36,832 nucleotides of DNA from Fragilaria crotonensis (Eukaryota > Bacillariophyta > Fragilariophyceae > Fragilariales > Fragilariaceae). The stretch spans positions 1 to 36,832 of the forward strand of contig JAKSYS010000627.1 of assembly GCA_022925895.1 (NCBI GenBank). The letters run 5' to 3'. The translations under genes were made by a program, and so were the position numbers. A model generated the notes under the pieces. It saw only the letters and a list, made by a program, of their open reading frames with translations, ran no database searches and was not told the origin of the DNA. Positions 10,703 to 18,554 of the stretch are shown here, one piece after another. Within the stretch, counting starts at the first letter, position 1; every line of letters begins with the position of its first letter.

Positions 10703-10924
10703 GTCGGGAGCCGCGCCAATTTCGATAGTACCGAATTCTACTTGGATCGATCGTAACTCCCGACGTACAAAATCGAGCTGTCTAACGTAGGAATCATTAC
10801 TGGGGGATCCCTCTCGACGTACAAAAATGTCCCTCCCGACGTACAAAAATCACTCCCAACGTATCTAATAAAAGTATCCATACCTGAGGATATATAATCT
10901 ACATAGAAGCTCGCCCCCTTAGGG
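10703..10924 (-). repeat. Element E3, identical to E1 core
   Basis: All 222 bases match E1 and E2 by eye. The + strand end GCCCCCTTAGGG (10913-10924) is followed directly at 10925 by helicase copy 2 coding sequence, entered at an internal codon. Confidence 0.85.
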
Positions 10925-11864
10925 ACTTCAAGCAACAAGTCCTTCAAAAAGTAGGGCACTGCAAAGGCATTGCTTGTGTCAAAGCCTCTCGATGCAAAGA
11001 GACCTCGTCTGTAAGAAAAGGATAAAAGCTTTTTCAACTCTGGAAGCAAACTCCGTGGATCGTGTTGCATTGTGTAGGTACAACGATGTGATATCTCTTC
11101 TATTTCACCACCTTCAAATGTTTGAAGTCCAGCGCGGAGATTGCCAGGAACCATCAATATATTTTTGCACGAACTTAAGGAGCCAATCCTCAGCATGCTT
11201 GTGGATTTGAACCAACAAGAACTCAGTTGATGAGCACGGTGATGAATGGATCGAAGAAAGTCGGATTTATCTTCTGGACAAATTGTTTGCCACCACCGCA
11301 TCCATGAATAAGGGGTGTAAACATATGTGTGCGTATGATCCTGTTTTTCCCTTTTGGAAGAATAGGAAAAAGCACAGCTCTTGCCTCACAATAATCAAAT
11401 TGCTGTTTTGAATTGTGTGGTGATTCGTTGAAAAATGAAGTGACTTTAGCATGAGTCACATACCTGCAGCAAAGCTTGATGAGATCAACTTTCTGTAGTT
11501 TTGAAGAATCACAACCCACAGTCTTGCAGTGTCGATTTGCATTTCCAATCTTTACAAAGGATTGACCACACACACAAGAAAATCCAGCATAGGTTTTGCT
11601 GTCGCTCCGATACGGATCGATACTTCCCAAAGCCTTTGCATGAAGTAGTTCCTTTTTATATTCTTCAAGGAGAGAACGGACTGTCGAAACCCTACTGTCC
11701 AAACCATGTTTTTTCAAGTGGCGGCAGATGCATCTCTCGTCCAACTCAACTGTTGCACAGTTGTTGCTTTGAAGGCAGCGAAGACCAAATGGAGAGAAGG
11801 AAAATAGTTCTCGAATGGATGAAAGATGATGGTCAATGCAATTGAATGTGTTGGATGATGTCAT
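10925..11864 (-). pseudogene. Helicase 5' fragment, copy 2
   Basis: About 310 codons of the helicase N-terminal region, with ATG proposed at 11864 (MTSSNTFN); an in-frame ATG at 11933 is possible but reaches the edge of E4. It contains FSPFGLRC, HLKKHGLDSR, then CVCGQSFVKIGNANRHCKTVGC, the same finger pattern as copy 1. One frameshift lies near 11230-11300. The homology ends at FLKDLLLEV, where the CCCTAAGG end of E3 begins, so all helicase motor motifs are absent. The sequence is clearly diverged from copy 1, unlike copy 1b, so this is an older or separate family member. Confidence 0.8.
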
Positions 11865-11944
11865 GGTGCGATCAGTTTGATGATTTGTTTTGTACAAGTG
11901 GTGATTCAGTGATGTTCCAAGAGCACAGACCATGTGTTACTTTT

Positions 11945-12167
11945 AAATTTAAACATTACTGAAGCTTACGGGGGTGTCCTGTGGCTCCTATGGTATATTT
12001 CCCTATTTGAAAAGTGGCTCCGATGGCAGAAATTTGGCTCCTGTGGTACTTTTCTCTAAATAAAATAGCTCCTGTGGTATCAAGTAAAAATATTTATATC
12101 TGAGGAATATTTATCTAGTTTGAACCCCGCCCCCTTAGGGCCTTCTCCTTAGGGCCTTCTCCTTAGG
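11945..12167 (-). repeat. Element E4 with three CCTTAGG ends
   Basis: It has the same architecture as E1 but a different tandem motif: GGCTCCTATGGTA, GGCTCCGATGGCA, GGCTCCTGTGGTA and AGCTCCTGTGGTA. The last is followed by the core (TCAAGTAAAA, then TATATCTGAGGA, then TTTATCTA). The end reads CCGCCCCCTTAGGG followed by CCTTCTCCTTAGGG and CCTTCTCCTTAGG. The three CCTTAGG copies are at 12133, 12147 and 12161. On the - strand it is just upstream of helicase copy 2. Confidence 0.75.
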
Positions 12168-12864
12168 CGGATATCTGTTTGACAGTATTCTCCAGGCTTT
12201 TATGCTTTCTCTCGAATTCTTTGGATTGTTTGAGAAGGGCAGTATCGATGAGCGATTGTAACGTCTCCGAGCGCAATTCAATATTCGAATCAATTTGCAT
12301 GGATGCCGTTTCAGTAGCTTTCGTAACAGTTTGTTCCGTAAAATATGCACCCAACTTCTGTTTAGAAGATTGGTAAGCAACAGAGACAAAATATTGTTCC
12401 ATCGGTGTGTGGACGAAGCGTTGGATCTTAAGAAGGATTTCACCCGGTGGGTTTGTTTCCTCAATAAGAGAAGTGCAGTCCGCGAGCGATGCTGGGTTAT
12501 TAATCCAGCCTCTATCAAGAACCCTGGGGTCTTGAGTAGGGAAACGAGATGCGAGAACTTTTGAGAATTCGTCGCGTGTACAGAGTTCCTTGCTTGCATT
12601 CCTCCGTTCGTTCAACATACAAAGTAGAAAGTGAACTTTGTAGTCGCTTGGATCGGCAGACTTGGCAAGCAGAGAAGTGGAACAGATATGTGTTAAAAGA
12701 GAGACGAATCTTTGAACGACAGTATCATGTAGTACTTTCACTTCAAGTTCCGCTGCTTTGTGGATGAGGACCACGCGAGCACTATCTTGATAAGTAGTGA
12801 CCACAGTCTTCATAGATTCACGAAGAGCGAGGGCTTCAGGATGATCGGTCGCGTCGTTGGACAA
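12163..12864 (-). CDS. Unknown 233-residue ORF, 3'-truncated at element E4
   Basis: An uninterrupted - strand frame from a TTG at 12864 (in-frame sequence continues about 60 bases upstream without ATG) to a TAA at 12165-12163. The stop codon is supplied by the CCTAAGG end of E4, so the native 3' end is missing. The product is charged and rich in predicted helix (ELEVKVLHDTVVQRF, LKQSKEFERKHKSLENTVKQ), with a likely coiled coil at the C-terminus. No enzyme motif was recognised. A Gag-like structural protein of a mobile element is one possibility, based only on helix content and context. Confidence 0.5.
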   Translation of the reverse strand: MSNDATDHPEALALRESMKTVVTTYQDSARVVLIHKAAELEVKVLHDTVVQRFVSLLTHICSTSLLAKSADPSDYKVHFLLCMLNERRNASKELCTRDEFSKVLASRFPTQDPRVLDRGWINNPASLADCTSLIEETNPPGEILLKIQRFVHTPMEQYFVSVAYQSSKQKLGAYFTEQTVTKATETASMQIDSNIELRSETLQSLIDTALLKQSKEFERKHKSLENTVKQISA

Positions 12865-12867
12865 AAC

Positions 12868-13607
12868 GAGTAGAGTAGATAATCTGATGCTTCTTGGAAT
12901 GAATGAGGATCTTCAAGTCGATGTAGCGTAGATTTCTTTGTAGCAACAGTTGTAATTCAAAAGTTCGATACATAACGGGGTGAAGAATGATTTTCTTTAG
13001 AATCGTGCGACGCAAGTGCTTGAGTGATCGACGATTTTGCAGCGTTTGCTGGGGTAGTAATCGGATCTTGATTCTTTTTCCAGCAGCGAGTGCTGGGTTG
13101 GAGAGGGACTTTTGTTTGTTGCGCTGGTCGCAGGATTAGACATGGTGGAATGTAGGTTAGGGTAAAAGTGGAAGAAATACATGTGTCCGATCAAACGATA
13201 TTTAGAGAAGTGACAACTAACAAGTCTTTTATGTTTAAGACTTTCGCTGGATGCTTCGTCAGGCTGAGTTGTGAGATTGTCAGAACAAAAAATGCAAAAT
13301 AGGATTGCGGACAATGGCGAGGAAAAGGCGAGGTGTATCGCTTAAAACGATAACGTCTTTGTGACGTGTCGTGATAGCGATACTTAGCCAAAAAACTCGC
13401 GGTGGACGTTAGAAAGCGACTCCGGTGTTCGCAATGACGCGTTAGTCGGCGTCAGCGAGGCAATTGGCGAATCTAGTCGTGAAACGTGATAGGGTAACAG
13501 ACAGATAAGCGGAGTAACATTGTGGAACGTCACCTTGTGGAGCTAGGGTTGTCACGTTTGTCACGGGTTAAGGTGACGTTGTGACAAAAAGTTCCGTGCA
13601 TGGACCA
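12868..13607. other. Region with a possible N-terminal exon, otherwise no gene seen
   Basis: A short - strand frame (about 13143-12997) starts MSNPATSATNKSPSPTQHS, is rich in S/T/P and could be a displaced 5' exon of the 12163-12864 ORF, but no confident link was found. From 13320 to 13607 nothing coding, no tRNA and no clear repeat is visible. Confidence 0.4.
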
Positions 13608-13980
13608 CGAATTTCGAGTTTTCAATCACGAATGGCATGGCCACCAACTTCGCATTTCACACCGTAACTTCACTAAAAATAGACCAATTCTTAATCTGAA
13701 ACGACGAACGTTGAGAATGGGACAAGGCGAAGAAAGTTGTACATCGGGTCTTCGAACGAAACGTACCCACTGAGGCTGAACACAGCCATAAGAACGACGA
13801 AATTCGAGTTTTCAGTTGTGACTGGTATTTCCTCCAGCTTCACATTTCATACTGTATCTTCGCTAAAAATAGACCAATTTTGAATCTGAAGTAATAGTCG
13901 TTGAGACAGCTTCAAAGCGAAGAAAGTTGTATAAGAGGTCTTTGAACGAAATAAACCTGATGAGGATGAAAACTCAATCA
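13608..13980. repeat. Diverged tandem duplication, 190-bp period
   Basis: Bases 13608-13797 and 13798-13980 align along their length, sharing CGAGTTTTCA, CTAAAAATAGACCAATT, GCGAAGAAAGTTGTA and TTTGAACGAAA/CTTCGAACGAAA blocks. Divergence is clearly higher than between E1, E2 and E3. No ORF spans both copies. Confidence 0.75.
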
Positions 13981-14104
13981 TCAAGTGGTCTTCATGGTAG
14001 TTAGAGTAGTGCCGACGAGTGCACAAGAAGAAAATTGGGCAGCAAAGTATAAGTGAGCATACCAGGTTGTACATACTTCAAAGCACTTTTGACAATCCTC
14101 AACA

Positions 14105-14250
14105 TGGTACATAAATCTACGGGGATGTTCAGTACAAAGAAATCTCTCCGGACGTACCTCCGAACGTACAACGACGCCCTCGCAACGTATCAAGTAAAAA
14201 CATGCATACCTGAAGCTTTTTTATCTATATTTTCGGCCGCCCCCTTAGGG
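14105..14250 (-). repeat. Element E5
   Basis: Tandem motifs CTCCGGACGTAC, CTCCGAACGTAC and CTCGCAACGTA precede TCAAGTAAAAACATGCATAC, CTGAAGCTTTTTTATCTA and GCCGCCCCCTTAGGG (ends 14250). Read on the - strand it leads toward the 190-bp repeats and the unknown ORF at 12864-12163. The head boundary at 14105 is approximate. Confidence 0.7.
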
Positions 14251-14493
14251 CGAACGTCAAACGCTGATAACGTCATATTTCGGTCAACGGTCACTTTCAT
14301 AGCTAGCAAGTAAATTCCTCGCGGATCTCCGGGTTCGCCGGGATGGGGTACACACTTGAGTCCGTACGGTCTCAGGACGGTGACAACCCGATAATTAGGT
14401 TTCGTTTTGTTTTAAAAACACCACCAGTGGTATCAAGTAAAAGCATTCATACTTGAAGACTTTTTATCTAGAAACAGCCCCTTCTCCTTAGGG
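14251..14493 (-). repeat. Element E6 and short 3' segment
   Basis: The core of the element is at 14410-14493: CACCACCAGTGGTA, TCAAGTAAAAGCATTCATAC, TTGAAGACTTTTTATCTAG, then CCCCTTCTCCTTAGGG. The part 14251-14409 has no recognised gene or repeat and ends against the CCTTAGGG of E5. No gene is carried. Confidence 0.65.
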
Positions 14494-14661
14494 AACGCGG
14501 CGTAGCACCCGACGTACACGTCTCTAAATAAAAGTGACACACGACGTACAAAAAGTGACATCCACCGTACAAATCCTAAGTTAAAAATGACACCCGTCGT
14601 ATCAAGTAAAAGTATCTATATCTGTGGATATTTTATCTATTTTTAGGCCCGCCCCCTTAGG
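14494..14661 (-). repeat. Element E7
   Basis: The motif series reads CACCCGACGTAC, CACACGACGTAC, CATCCACCGTAC and CACCCGTCGTA, with CTAAATAAAA and CTAAGTTAAAA spacers. The core AAAGTATC ... GATATTTT and CCGCCCCCTTAGG follow. The unit contains no gene; it is cut directly by the end of E6. Its last 34 bases equal the stub at 9543-9576 apart from a few changes. Confidence 0.7.
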
Positions 14662-14789
14662 AGCATGAACATATTCAAGAAGGAAAGTATGAGACGAGCA
14701 GAGTAGCTTGTAAATCAGAAAAGTTGAAATTGTATGAGATTTTTTACACTAACCCTTAACTCTATCCATTTTGTATTACATTTCAACAC

Positions 14790-15056
14790 CTAACATTAAC
14801 CCTATTGGTATTGTGTTTATCATCAACAATAACCCAAACCTTATCAGTCTTAGAAAGAATTCCACACTAACCCTAAACCCTATCAGTCTTATTTTGTTTT
14901 CAACACTAACCCCAAACCCTATCAGTCTTGTTTTGTTTTCAACACTAACCCCAAACCCTATTAATCTTGTTAAATTTTTCAACAGTAACCCCAAACCCTA
15001 TCAGTCTTGTATTAATTTTCAACAACAAACCCAAACCCTATCAGTCTTGTGAAAAT
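14790..15056. repeat. Telomere-like minisatellite in K unit 2
   Basis: Six or so units of about 40 bases with AACCCCAAACCCTATCAGTC and a T-rich spacer, homologous to 9655-9900. The units are more regular here. Four consecutive units carry CCAAACCCTA or CTAAACCCTA. Confidence 0.85.
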
Positions 15057-15312
15057 TTTTGTTTCCATTCTAATCTTATTAAAAAATTAATTCACTTTTT
15101 AATCGGCAATCAGAAATATTCACAGTGCTACACATGTTTTTACATACAATCCTTAGTCATGTAGAGGTCTTATTAAGCACTTCAATACAAATATTCACTC
15201 TTATTAAGCCTTTGTAACAAGAAAGCACATGCGCCTGTTACTAAGCATGTTTGGAATCACTTTTTTTTCTTTCTCATAAATCCTGCATTGCTACAGTTTT
15301 GCACTTTAGTGC

Positions 15313-15675
15313 TTGAAGTGGCGTAGTGAATTGGACCCTGCTCACCATGATGTACCAGGTAGCCGCAGAGCCGAGACCAATGACTGGAGGAACATGATTA
15401 ATGCGACGGCATACATGATTCCTCCTATCATTGAGAAAATGGACACAGCTAGTCTGGACATTGCAAAGGGTAGCAGAGCCCAGCTCCACGCAACTACACA
15501 GCACACCAAAGACAACTGGAAATGCATTTTATGTGGGAAAATGTTCAATGCAATCAAGCAACACTCCTTCTCTTTAGCCTCATTGACTAAGTTCGATCAC
15601 GTATGCCTATCAATTACTAATGAAAATGCAAAGGAACTTGTGAACAAGCCAAGCAACCAAGCAACAAACAAATGA
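15313..15675 (+). CDS. K-module ORF, copy 2
   Basis: A 120-codon frame with the K module (HHDVPGSRRAETNDWRNM, INATAYMIPPIIEKMDTASL), then WKCILCGKMFNAIKQH and FDHVCLSI. C-x2-C with a following H and C suggests a small zinc finger of C2H2/BED type, hence possible DNA binding; this is an inference. The downstream 300 bases match those after copy 1. The conserved leader block is at about 15220-15312. It may be an exon of a spliced gene rather than a complete protein. Confidence 0.5.
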   Translation: MKWRSELDPAHHDVPGSRRAETNDWRNMINATAYMIPPIIEKMDTASLDIAKGSRAQLHATTQHTKDNWKCILCGKMFNAIKQHSFSLASLTKFDHVCLSITNENAKELVNKPSNQATNK

Positions 15676-16030
15676 ATGAAGGTGACGAGGAACACTTAAA
15701 TGATGACAAGCAATTAGGCAATGGAAAACAATAGACTGGTAGTGTTGAATAATTACGGAGTATCGTTATGGATGATAGTGTTGTTATGATTGTAAGGTCC
15801 TCATCGACAACAATACCTTGTGTTGCTAGTGATCCTGTCGTCCTCATCGTATAGTTGCCTTCATCCTTGTGGTTGCTAGCTTTAGTAGCGACTCGCTTGT
15901 AATGTTGTTGATAACCTGGAGTGTCACCTGCATAGCAAGGTGTTGTCAATAATGTGTAGTGTCTCCTTTGTCACAAGGTGAAGCGTCGTCGTCGCGAGGT
16001 GAACGAAGCAATGAACAAACGATTGAACAA
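15676..16030. other. Tail of K unit 2, no gene seen
   Basis: Partly shared with 10520-10663. Antisense ORFs here are short and not supported by any motif. It ends where E8 homology begins (GGCGCATGATTTTCAGTATT). Confidence 0.5.
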
Positions 16031-16372
16031 AGAAACTGGCGCATGATTTTCAGTATTGAATTCTACGGAGACGATCCGTAACTCCCGATGTACAAGTTTG
16101 AAATTGTGTCATAGGAATCATTACTAAGTTATCCCTCCCGATGTACCTCCGGACGTACAACAAAAAGCATTACCAGGATTGTTCACACTGCATTGGTAGT
16201 ATGGAGCTCGGTACCACCAGTGGTATATGATGCTAATTAAAAAGGCCCACCAGTGGTACAAAAATATACACCGGAGGTATGTGATCCTAAATAAAAACAC
16301 CACCAGTGGTATCAAGTAAAAGCATACATACTTGAAGACTTTTTATCTAGAAACAGGGCCTTCTCCTTAGGG
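16031..16372 (-). repeat. Element E8
   Basis: The first part resembles the head of E1 (GAATTCTAC, CCGTAACTCCCGATGTACAA, AGGAATCATTACT). From 16155 it switches to a block (AAAAGCATTACCAGGATTGT and on) that recurs at 16512, with CACCAGTGGTA-type motifs. It ends AAACAGGGCCTTCTCCTTAG GG at 16372. E8 therefore looks like a recombinant of two element subtypes. Confidence 0.75.
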
Positions 16373-16432
16373 AGAGAAAGTGAAAAGCATTACTGGTTCA
16401 ACCTCAATAGTTGCATTTGTTTTTGCAGACAT
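16373..16432 (-). pseudogene. Helicase 5' fragment, copy 4 (about 20 codons)
   Basis: On the - strand an ATG at 16432-16430 opens a frame beginning MSAKTNATIEVEPV and reaching FTFSP, the start of the FSPFGL finger seen in the other helicase copies. It then meets CCCTAAGG, which supplies TAA as a stop. The ATG lies about 80 bases from the head of E9, the same spacing as in copies 1, 1b and 2. It is too short to encode a functional protein. Confidence 0.65.
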
Positions 16433-16511
16433 GATGATGATGGGGTGTGATAGATTTTTTGCATGGCGAGTCCAATGGAATACTCACTCTTTTTTTGAAA
16501 AATTGTCTACA

Positions 16512-16721
16512 TAAAAGCATTACCAGGATTGTTCACAGTGCATTGGTAGTATGGAGCTCGGTACCACCAGTGGTATATATTGCTAGTTAAAAAGGCCCAC
16601 CAGTGGTACAAAAATCTACACCGGTGGTATGTGATCCTAAATAAAAACACCACCAGTGGTATCAAGTAAAAGCATTCATACTTGAAGACTTTTTATCTAG
16701 AAACAGGGCCTTCTCCTTAGG
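16512..16721 (-). repeat. Element E9
   Basis: A near-identical direct repeat of 16155-16372: GGTACCACCAGTGGTATATA, CCCACCAGTGGTAC, ACACCGGTGGTA, CACCACCAGTGGTA, then the core and CCTTCTCCTTAGG ending at 16721. GTACCAC-CA-GTGGTAC can form a short hairpin. Confidence 0.8.
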
Positions 16722-16905
16722 TTTCATGTATGTGCATTGAATGTGGATACTAATTAAATTGTTAGCAAATTAAGTCTTACTAAAAATTTATTACTTACAA
16801 ATATTCTTGACAAGAAAGCAAATGCGCCTGTAACTAAGCATGTTTGGAATCACTTTTTTTGGTTTCTCATTAATCCTGCATCGCTTCTGTGTTGCCCTTT
16901 AATGT
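16722..16905 (+). other. Leader of K unit 3
   Basis: Bases 16808-16905 match the blocks upstream of K copies 1 and 2 (GCAAATGCGCCTGTAACTAA, GCATGTTTGGAATCAC, T run). The minisatellite present in copies 1 and 2 is absent, because this unit joins the CTTAGG of E9 nearer the ORF. TTTGTACTCTTGTAG at 16904-16919 could be a 3' splice site. Confidence 0.5.
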
Positions 16906-17430
16906 TTGTACTCTTGTAGCGAAATGGACGCTGCTCATCATGATGTACCAGGTAGCCGCAGAGCCGAGACCAATGACCGGGGGGACATGATTAATGCGAC
17001 GGCATACATGCTTCCCCCTATCATTGAGAAAATGGACACAGCTAGTCTGGACATCGGGAATGGTGGCAGAGCCCAGATCCACATGAATACACACAGCAAA
17101 GAATACTCAGATGATGATGTAAGTGATGACAATCCCAATCCCAAGAAGGGGTTCCAGCATGTCTACAAGTCGAAGACAAATTCGAGTCACAGAGTGATGG
17201 TTGCACACGACGCATCGACGACAAAAGGTACGCCAAATAGCAAGCTGGGCAAACGAGATAATAAGAAGTCAAAGAAAATCGCCAGCCTTCAGGAGGTGTT
17301 GCCATCAAATGTGCACGCAATGGGAAGGTCATTCTTGAGCACGCGCCCTGTGTTTTATAGTGGGACACCCAGGAGAAGTCTCCCAATCCCATTGACAATG
17401 GCATTATGCTTTCAGCAATGGAAGATCTAA
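16906..17430 (+). CDS. K-module ORF, copy 3, upstream of the dioxygenase
   Basis: A 174-codon frame. The first 55 residues are the K module (MDAAHHDVPGSRRAETND, IIEKMDTASLDIGNG). After that it departs fully from copies 1 and 2 and becomes acidic then basic (SDDDVSDDNPNPKK, KLGKRDNKKSKKIAS), a pattern of a disordered, possibly nuclear-targeted region. From about 17330 another frame is more plausible (through DNGIMLSAMEDLK at 17393-17431), and that frame approaches the dioxygenase ORF. One or two single-base shifts, or an intron starting at the GTAATC after AAG near 17431, could join the two. Confidence 0.5.
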   Translation: MYSCSEMDAAHHDVPGSRRAETNDRGDMINATAYMLPPIIEKMDTASLDIGNGGRAQIHMNTHSKEYSDDDVSDDNPNPKKGFQHVYKSKTNSSHRVMVAHDASTTKGTPNSKLGKRDNKKSKKIASLQEVLPSNVHAMGRSFLSTRPVFYSGTPRRSLPIPLTMALCFQQWKI

Positions 17431-17458
17431 AGGTAATCGACACCATTTTGGAGCCAGA

Positions 17459-18184
17459 ATGGAGTCTGCTGCTGGTGACACTGTGTTTACCTTGATCCCC
17501 CGTCACGATGCAATCCATAAAATGACACATGTGAAAAAGACAATTGCTTCTCTGTATGCCTTAGATGATGCGAAGCGAGCAGCTGAAGTGCGTGGAAAGA
17601 CTCGAATCACAGTGGCGGAAGACAATGGCAAGTATGTGACAGTGGGCTTGAAACCAAACCGAGGCTCTGTGGGCGTTTCTGAGATCTGGCCGCAGAAATT
17701 GAACATTGCTGACAGGAACTCAATTAGAAAGTTAATGGCACGTTGTGAGGAAGCTGCCAAGGGCTACATTCCATCAAACGAACTCCGTGGTCTGCGCATT
17801 GCACAAGTACTTGGTGAGTGGAAGGAGATCAGTGGAGTGTCCTCCAATCCAATCTGGGGAAGTCTTGCTTGTGGGCGGAACTACTATTTGAATTCCCACG
17901 TTGATGAGGATTTCTTTTATTCTTTGACAACCGTTACTTCTGAGCACGGACTGCAACAAGACATTGACAGGTACAGCATGGATGCTGATGTCAGTAACTA
18001 TTTCACTTTTGCTGAACAAGGAATCGCTGTTGCATTGAGACCAGGTGACATGCTGATTTTCAATCCGCTGTATCACCACTGTTTGTCCTCTCGTACTTCT
18101 GCATTTCAAAGTGTGGATGTCTTTTGTTTGTCCTTGTACCTGAAGACGGCTGTGGTTGGTAAGAATGATAATAGTTTGAATTAG
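17459..18184 (+). CDS. 2-oxoglutarate/Fe(II) dioxygenase-like protein
   Basis: A clean 241-codon frame. The facial triad of the double-stranded beta-helix fold can be read as H147-x-D149 (NSHVDEDFF) and a distal H206 or H207 (FNPLYHHCLSSR), with R212 placed to bind 2-oxoglutarate and PGDMLIFNP before the distal H. This is known of the superfamily; the substrate is unknown. The N-terminal 120 residues show no motif. The frame probably continues an N-terminal part carrying the K module. It is the only long frame in the array without an obvious break. It lies convergent to helicase copy 3, with a minisatellite between. Confidence 0.6.
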   Translation: MESAAGDTVFTLIPRHDAIHKMTHVKKTIASLYALDDAKRAAEVRGKTRITVAEDNGKYVTVGLKPNRGSVGVSEIWPQKLNIADRNSIRKLMARCEEAAKGYIPSNELRGLRIAQVLGEWKEISGVSSNPIWGSLACGRNYYLNSHVDEDFFYSLTTVTSEHGLQQDIDRYSMDADVSNYFTFAEQGIAVALRPGDMLIFNPLYHHCLSSRTSAFQSVDVFCLSLYLKTAVVGKNDNSLN

Positions 18185-18261
18185 CTCTGTTTTAGTAGTT
18201 GTGTGTTTACAGGTGCAAACAATCTGGATGATTGTTACGCACTTCATGGTTACTTGATAAT

Positions 18262-18533
18262 ATTCCAGTGCCCCGCGTTCCCCGGTTGACGGACAGTAAA
18301 TCTCCGCAGGGCTACTCGAACAAAACATTCCAGTGCCCCGCGTTACACGGTTGGCGGACAGTAAATCTCTGCGGGGCTACTCGAACAAGACATTCCAGTG
18401 CACCGCGTTACACGGTTGACGGACAGTAAATCTCTGCGGGGCTACTCGAACAAAAACATTCCAGTGTCCCGCGTTCCCCGGTTGACGGACAGTAAATCTC
18501 CGCAGGGCTACTCGAACAAAACATTACAGTGCC
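18262..18533. repeat. 65-bp minisatellite, four units plus a partial
   Basis: Units start at 18262, 18327, 18392 and 18458, with a partial at 18523. Each runs ATTCCAGTGCCCCGCGTT, CCCCGGTTGACGGACAGTAA, ATCTCCGCAGGGCTACTCG, AACAAAAC. Units differ at a few positions (CCCC/ACAC, CCGCA/CTGCG). There are no unique spacers. It separates the dioxygenase stop from the helicase stop. Confidence 0.9.
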
Positions 18534-18554
18534 TTCCAACAACTTAGCTCTTCT

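Noticed and set aside
13847..14193. Short minus-strand ORFs rich in Cys/Phe/Tyr
   Set aside because: They overlap the 190-bp repeats and E5, have no motif and no conservation between the repeat copies.
14771..15052. ORFs with repeated PNPISLV sequence (also 9811-10008 and the antisense 14776-14994)
   Set aside because: They are translations of the 40-bp telomere-like minisatellite.
16155..16721. Two 210-bp direct repeats as LTRs of a small element
   Set aside because: They lack TG...CA ends and flanking target duplication, and each ends in the general CCTTAGG unit end, so they fit the array rule better.
18262..18533. Regular 65-bp repeats reminiscent of a CRISPR array
   Set aside because: There is no repeat-spacer alternation; whole units repeat without unique spacers and the context is eukaryotic.
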